A stretch of DNA of 36,224 nt, taken from positions 1 to 36,224 of the forward strand of contig NZ_JACTUZ010000033.1 in NCBI RefSeq assembly GCF_014490445.1. The letters run 5' to 3'. The position numbers and the translations under genes were made by a program. Within the stretch, counting starts at the first letter, position 1, and the number at the start of each line of letters is the position of its first letter. Shown here in pieces: positions 32,637 to 36,224 of the stretch. The notes under the pieces are model-generated. The model had not been told where the DNA came from, made no database searches, and worked only from the letters and a program-made list of their open reading frames with translations. This DNA comes from Pseudoroseomonas ludipueritiae. Lineage in GTDB: Bacteria > Pseudomonadota > Alphaproteobacteria > Acetobacterales > Acetobacteraceae.

Positions 32637-33431
32637 ATGAGCGAGGCAACGCCCGGCAAGCTGGTGGGCGCCGTGGTCAGCGGCTTCAAGGTGGTGCGGC
32701 ATCTGGCGCGCGCCAGGGGCGGGATGGGCGTGAACCAGATCGCGCGGGAGACCGACATCAATCCCAGCACCTGCTTCAATATCCTGAAGACCCTGGTGCA
32801 TGAGCGTGTCGTGACCTTCGACCCCGCCCGCAAGACCTATGCGATCGGCCTCGGCTTCGTGGAGATCGCGAAGGGCTCGCTGGAGAAGGCCAGCTTCGCC
32901 CGCCTGGCCCGGCCCCACCTGGATGCCATCGCCACCTCCTTCAACGTCACCGTCACGGCCTGGCAGCGGACGGGCGACGACCGGATGGTGCTGGTGGAAC
33001 GCGCCGACAATGACGCGGCGACCCGCGTGCACATGAACCTCGGCCAGCGGCTGCCCCTGCTGATCGGCGCCTTCGGCCGCTGCATGGCCGTCTATGACCC
33101 GCGGCCCGAGGCGGAGCTGCGGGAAGCCTTCTCCACCCTGCGCTGGCAGGACCCGCCCTCCTTCGAAGCCTGGCTGCAGGAAGTCCAGGCGGCGCAGCGC
33201 ATGGGCTATGCCATTGATGCCGACCGCTATGTACGCGGCGTCACCACAGTGGCCTCCCCGGTGCTGGAGGCGGAGAAGCGGCCCGTCATGGCGATCAGCG
33301 CCGTGGGCTTCAGCGCCCAGTTCACGCCGGTCAGCCTGACCGGGCTCGCCGCCGCCGTGAAGGAATGCGCCGATGCTTTGAGCCTGGCCATTGCCGGCGA
33401 GGCGCCGCCCGTCCAGCAGCGCATCGCCTAG
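32637..33431 (+). CDS. IclR-family transcriptional regulator
   Basis: The protein is 264 residues from the ATG at 32637, with AGGG just upstream; the longer frame from 32577 starts inside the promoter. The N-terminal winged helix-turn-helix (about 10-75) has GMGVNQIARETDINPSTCF and LKTLVHERVV. The C-terminal effector domain (about 85-255) has GQRLPLLIGAFGRCMAVY. IclR proteins bind small carboxylates or aromatic acids. A perfect palindrome covers its own -10, and similar sites precede two flanking units, so it is the likely local regulator. Confidence 0.92.
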   Translation: MSEATPGKLVGAVVSGFKVVRHLARARGGMGVNQIARETDINPSTCFNILKTLVHERVVTFDPARKTYAIGLGFVEIAKGSLEKASFARLARPHLDAIATSFNVTVTAWQRTGDDRMVLVERADNDAATRVHMNLGQRLPLLIGAFGRCMAVYDPRPEAELREAFSTLRWQDPPSFEAWLQEVQAAQRMGYAIDADRYVRGVTTVASPVLEAEKRPVMAISAVGFSAQFTPVSLTGLAAAVKECADALSLAIAGEAPPVQQRIA

Positions 33432-33493
33432 CAGCGCGGCAGGCTCCCGGCTCTTTTTTCCCGCACCGCCACGCCCGGTCTGGCAGAGGGCGT

Positions 33494-33522
33494 TTGACAA
33501 GCCCTGCTCCTGCTCATAGCCT
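33494..33522 (+). promoter_or_regulatory. Candidate promoter before last acyl-CoA dehydrogenase
   Basis: TTGACA (33494-33499), 17 bp, TAGCCT (33517-33522). The bases CATAGCCT around the -10 are identical to those at 13689-13696. The operator core begins 17 bp downstream (16 bp at the other site). Confidence 0.55.
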
Positions 33523-33531
33523 GCTCAGAAG

Positions 33532-33565
33532 AGAATAAAATTCTGTATCGAGAATCTTCTCGATA
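33532..33565. promoter_or_regulatory. Composite operator, ATTCT-N6-AGAAT copy 3
   Basis: Nested inverted repeats: AGAAT-AAA-ATTCT (33532-33544), ATTCT-GTATCG-AGAAT (33540-33555) and TATCGAGAA-TC-TTCTCGATA (33546-33565, perfect 9-bp arms). The middle one matches the motif at the other two sites, and the overlap suggests more than one bound dimer. Confidence 0.6.
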
Positions 33566-33584
33566 TGGGCAGGAGGAAGCAGCG

Positions 33585-33728
33585 GTGGGTGCGGAGGCAC
33601 ATGGATGGCTTGGCCGTCCAGCAGCCATGACCTGTGGAATCCATGCATCCCGGACCATGGCCGGGCCGGCGGCCGGCCGCTGCCTGCCCCCTGGCCAGGC
33701 CAATCCCTTCATCTCGTCCAACCCGTGA
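33585..33728 (+). CDS. Possible short leader ORF (47 codons)
   Basis: A GTG-initiated frame has GGAGGAAG 5 nt upstream, the same ribosome-binding layout as the first gene of the operon at 13742. It encodes 47 residues of low complexity, without any recognised domain, and its TGA overlaps the ribosome-binding region of the next acyl-CoA dehydrogenase. It could couple translation or be a remnant of a displaced gene. Coding status is doubtful. Confidence 0.25.
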   Translation: MGAEAHGWLGRPAAMTCGIHASRTMAGPAAGRCLPPGQANPFISSNP

Positions 33729-33735
33729 GGCCCGC

Positions 33736-34872
33736 ATGGATTTCACCTTCACCCCGGAACAGGAAGCGCTGCGGGACACGGTGCGCCGCTTCGCCGAAGC
33801 CGAGATGGCCCCGCTGGTCCATGCCGCCGAGGAGGAAGAACGCTTCCCCAGGGAATTGTTCCGGCGCTTCGGTGAGCTTGGCCTGATCGGCGTGCGCTAC
33901 CCGGCCGAGGATGGCGGCTCGGGCTTCGACAAGATCTCGGACTGCATCCTGCGGGAGGAGATGTCGCGCGTCTGCCAGTCCTTCGCTTCTTCCTGGTCCG
34001 GCCACAGCCATCTGGCCATCTGGCCGATCTGGAAAGCAGGTACGGCCGAACAGAAGGAACGCTTCTTTCAGCCGGCCTTGCAGGGGGAGAAGATCGCAGG
34101 CTTCGCGCTGTCGGAGCCGGATGGCGGGTCGGATATCCGTTCCCTGCGGACGCGGGCGGAGAAGGTGCCCGGCGGGTGGCGGCTCAAGGGCTCGAAGCTC
34201 TATATCACCAATGCGCCCATCGCCGATTTCGTGACCCTCGCCGCCCGCACGTCGCCGGAGTTGACGCCGGAAGCCGTCAGCCTCTTCCTGGTCGAGTTGC
34301 CGAACCCGGGCATCGCCATCAGCAGCCTGAAGAAGGAAGGCATCCGGGGCTCGGAGACGGGCCTGCTGATGATCGACGATGCCTTCGTGCCGGATGATGC
34401 GCTGCTCGGCGGGCAAACCGGCACCTATCCGATCATTCTCGAGAGCCTTTCGGAAAACCGCGTCGGCGTGGCGGCCAATGCGCTCGGCATGGCGCGGGCG
34501 GCGCTGGAGGCCGCGCTCGACTACGCCTCCACCCGGCAGGTGCGGGGGCGGCCGATCAGCCAGTACCAGGCCATCGCGCACAAGCTGGCCGACATGGCGG
34601 CGGATGTGGAGGCCGCGCGCTGGCTGGTCTACTACGGCGCCTGGCGCGTGGACCAGGGCACGCTGGACATGGCCACGGCGGCGAAAGTGAAATTGGTGGC
34701 CACCGAATGCGCCCTGCGGGTCTCCGAGGCCGCCATCCGCATCCATGGCGGCGCCGGGATCATGCGGGAATATCCCGTGGGCCGCATCCATCGCGATGCG
34801 CTGGTCTATGTCATCGGTGAGGGTACCTCGGAGGTCCAGCGCAACCTCATCGCCCGCGGGCTGGGGCTGTAA
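33736..34872 (+). CDS. Acyl-CoA dehydrogenase
   Basis: The protein is 378 residues from the ATG at 33736, which has GAGG 5 nt upstream; a longer frame from 33634 adds 34 residues of no family likeness. It contains MDFTFTPEQEALRDTVRRF, FALSEPDGGSDIRSL, IRIHGGAGIMREYPVGRIHRD and the C-terminal VIGEGTSEVQRNLIARGLGL with the active Glu region. It has its own promoter and operator but is probably coregulated with the island. It is the second full acyl-CoA dehydrogenase of the island, possibly for a later or branched intermediate. Confidence 0.92.
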   Translation: MDFTFTPEQEALRDTVRRFAEAEMAPLVHAAEEEERFPRELFRRFGELGLIGVRYPAEDGGSGFDKISDCILREEMSRVCQSFASSWSGHSHLAIWPIWKAGTAEQKERFFQPALQGEKIAGFALSEPDGGSDIRSLRTRAEKVPGGWRLKGSKLYITNAPIADFVTLAARTSPELTPEAVSLFLVELPNPGIAISSLKKEGIRGSETGLLMIDDAFVPDDALLGGQTGTYPIILESLSENRVGVAANALGMARAALEAALDYASTRQVRGRPISQYQAIAHKLADMAADVEAARWLVYYGAWRVDQGTLDMATAAKVKLVATECALRVSEAAIRIHGGAGIMREYPVGRIHRDALVYVIGEGTSEVQRNLIARGLGL

Positions 34873-34925
34873 GCCTGCCCAGCCAGCGGCAGGGGTTGGC
34901 TGCGCGCCTTGCCGCCACGGCCCGC

Positions 34926-34944
34926 GCCGGCACGACATGCCGGC
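34926..34944. terminator. Hairpin between convergent genes
   Basis: GCCGGCA-CGACA-TGCCGGC is a perfect 7-bp inverted repeat in the 150-bp gap between two convergent genes. It has no T-run, so it is a weak terminator call. Confidence 0.35.
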
Positions 34945-35022
34945 CGCCGCCTGCGCCGGCATCCGGAGGGCGGCAGCCCCGGCCGGCACGATCCGCCCAC
35001 CCCGCGGGTCCGGAAGATGGCC

Positions 35023-36224
35023 TCAGGCGAACCAGACATTGCTGTCACCGAGCGTGCCGGTGAAGCCCGCCAGCGTGATCTTCAGGTCAAAGCCGAGCCG
35101 GTGCAGATCGATGACCGTGTCGCTTCCCTGATGGCTGACCTGTGCCGCGATGCTCGCGAAGCCGGTGAGGCCGGTGAAGTTCAGGAAGACCAGCGCGTCG
35201 CTCTCGGCCGCGCTGAAATCGGCCACGGTGACGGCGCCGGCCTTGGGCTCGAAGGCGAACTGGTCATAGCCTGAGCCGCCCACCAGCGTATCGGTGCCGC
35301 CGCCGCCCAGCAGCCGGTCGTTGCCGTCGCCGCCGCTCAGGAGGTTCGGGCCGGAATCGCCGATCAGCAGGTCGTTGAAGGCGCTGCCCACCACATCGCG
35401 CACCGCGGAACCGATCGGCTGCGCGTCTCCGCCCGGCGTGCCGCCCTGGGCCGGCTGCGTCGCGAGGATGGCGTCGTGCCAGTTCCTCGCCATCTTGGCA
35501 TAGCCGATGTCATCGGGGTGCTTGCCATCGTAGAGGTCGGCCAGGGTGATATTGTCCATCGACACCAGGCTGACATTGAGCCCGGCGGCGATTGCCTGCG
35601 CGACCGTCAGCGTGATGGCTTCGTTGACCTCGAAGACCTTGTTCGGATTGGCATGCTGTTCGGTGATGGGCGTCAGCGTCGCGACATAGACATGGACCAG
35701 CGGGTCCGCCTGGGCGATGGCGTCCAGGATGTTCCGCATCTCCTGGCCGATGGTCACCTCCGGCGACACTTCCTGCGTGATGTCGTTGAGGCCGGCCAGC
35801 AGCAGCACGGCAGCCGGCGCACCGCTGGCGGTGACATCCGACAGCATCTGCATGACCTCATCGACATGCGGCAGAAGCTGATCCGCCCTCGCGCCCGGAT
35901 ATCCCGCATGATTCGGGTTCGGCAGCCTGACCGTGCCGGAGTCATCGGGGCCGATGAAGTCGACCAGCATGTGCTGCGCGGCGAAATCCCACCACAAGGG
36001 GTTTCGGTAGCCGTCGGAATCCCCGCGGTTGCCGAGGTCGTCCTGCGGGCCCCAACCATAGGTCACGGAATCGCCGAAGGGGACGATGGCCATGGGGTGG
36101 CTCCACTCGCGGGCCGTCAGATCGGCGACGACGCCCCGGCTGGCGCTATCCAGGTTCAGCATCCCAGGGTCGTCCGCCCCCTGGATGGAGATGGTGAGGG
36201 TGGAGGAGACGAGGAGTTCGGTGG
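35023..36224 (-). CDS. SGNH/GDSL hydrolase with RTX repeats (5' end outside window)
   Basis: The frame is open past the ATG at 36162 to the right edge. The extra residues (STLTISIQGADDPG near the edge) look like the end of a VCBS-type beta-sandwich repeat. Next comes an SGNH hydrolase domain (blocks PFGDSVTYGWG, LLAGLNDI and DGKHPDDIGYAKMA, with catalytic Ser, Asn, Asp/His), then RTX repeats GGDGNDRLLGGGGTDTLVGG and a C-terminal domain typical of type I secretion substrates. It is probably a secreted, Ca-binding esterase or carbohydrate deacetylase. No type I secretion genes are in the window. Confidence 0.85.
   Translation of the reverse strand, partial: TELLVSSTLTISIQGADDPGMLNLDSASRGVVADLTAREWSHPMAIVPFGDSVTYGWGPQDDLGNRGDSDGYRNPLWWDFAAQHMLVDFIGPDDSGTVRLPNPNHAGYPGARADQLLPHVDEVMQMLSDVTASGAPAAVLLLAGLNDITQEVSPEVTIGQEMRNILDAIAQADPLVHVYVATLTPITEQHANPNKVFEVNEAITLTVAQAIAAGLNVSLVSMDNITLADLYDGKHPDDIGYAKMARNWHDAILATQPAQGGTPGGDAQPIGSAVRDVVGSAFNDLLIGDSGPNLLSGGDGNDRLLGGGGTDTLVGGSGYDQFAFEPKAGAVTVADFSAAESDALVFLNFTGLTGFASIAAQVSHQGSDTVIDLHRLGFDLKITLAGFTGTLGDSNVWFA

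Noticed and set aside
29741-32833. Very long open frame (1030 codons) on the minus strand
   Set aside because: It is antisense to E2, acyl-CoA dehydrogenase, CoA ligase and iclR, all with clear motifs. Its translation is low-complexity and rich in His, Gln, Arg and Gly, as expected for a GC-rich shadow frame.
33634-33735. Longer start for the last acyl-CoA dehydrogenase
   Set aside because: The 34 extra residues are Pro/Arg-rich and unlike the family. MDFTFTPEQEALRD is the normal N-terminus.
1-36224. CRISPR arrays, tRNA or rRNA genes, transposases, integrases
   Set aside because: I looked for regular direct repeats, tRNA-like cloverleaf ends and DDE/tyrosine recombinase motifs among the frames, and found none.

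Overview
The window is very GC-rich and gene-dense. It reads as a large plasmid or chromid of an alphaproteobacterium, most likely an Acetobacteraceae (Roseomonas-like) member. That placement is an inference from a repABC-type RepA/RepB/RepC set, an RPA-type initiator, many fatty/organic-acid catabolic genes, and GTG and ATGA-overlap start usage. No rRNA, tRNA, CRISPR array or insertion sequence was seen.

Layout. (1) 1-1543: the end of a heteromeric acyl-CoA dehydrogenase pair, closed by a perfect 13-bp hairpin. (2) 1589-4565: a nitric-oxide module, with flavohemoglobin (hmp) divergent from nsrR, two NsrR-like operators between them, and an HPP/CBS membrane protein translationally coupled to nsrR. 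(3) 4631-5494: an alpha/beta hydrolase. (4) 5504-7748 (minus): a SIR2-like NAD-binding protein 22 nt upstream of nicotinate phosphoribosyltransferase, an unusual NAD-consumer/NAD-salvage pairing. (5) 8062-13435 (minus): the replication and partition region. It holds an RPA initiator, then repC-parA-parB in a permuted repABC order. Two identical parS-like palindromes lie inside coding sequence, a candidate counter-transcribed RNA lies upstream of repC, and iteron-like repeats lie upstream of the RPA gene.

(6) 13742-34872 (plus): a large catabolic island. The first operon encodes two MaoC-type hydratase subunits, a thiolase-fold protein that lacks the usual nucleophilic Cys, a DUF35 partner, an NDP-forming acyl-CoA synthetase and a Bug/TctC-type binding protein. 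It resembles the ChsH1-ChsH2-Ltp2 hydratase/retro-aldolase machinery of steroid side-chain degradation, here with split subunits. After a TetR regulator, a 12-gene operon (20486-32557) encodes a Liv-type ABC importer with an SDR inserted, a 2-oxoacid (acetoin-like) dehydrogenase E1alpha/E1beta/E2 with an enoyl-CoA hydratase inserted, an acyl-CoA dehydrogenase and an AMP-forming CoA ligase. An IclR regulator and a further acyl-CoA dehydrogenase follow. The genes suggest import, CoA activation, dehydrogenation, hydration and aldol cleavage of an unidentified, possibly branched or cyclic, carboxylic acid.

Three copies of the same inverted repeat, ATTCT-N6-AGAAT, lie before the first operon, before iclR and before the last acyl-CoA dehydrogenase. 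Very similar TTGAC(G/A)-N17/18-TAGCCT promoters precede three transcription units. Together these suggest one IclR regulon across about 20 kb.

(7) 35023-36224 (minus): an incomplete secreted SGNH hydrolase with RTX repeats, whose reading frame runs off the right edge.
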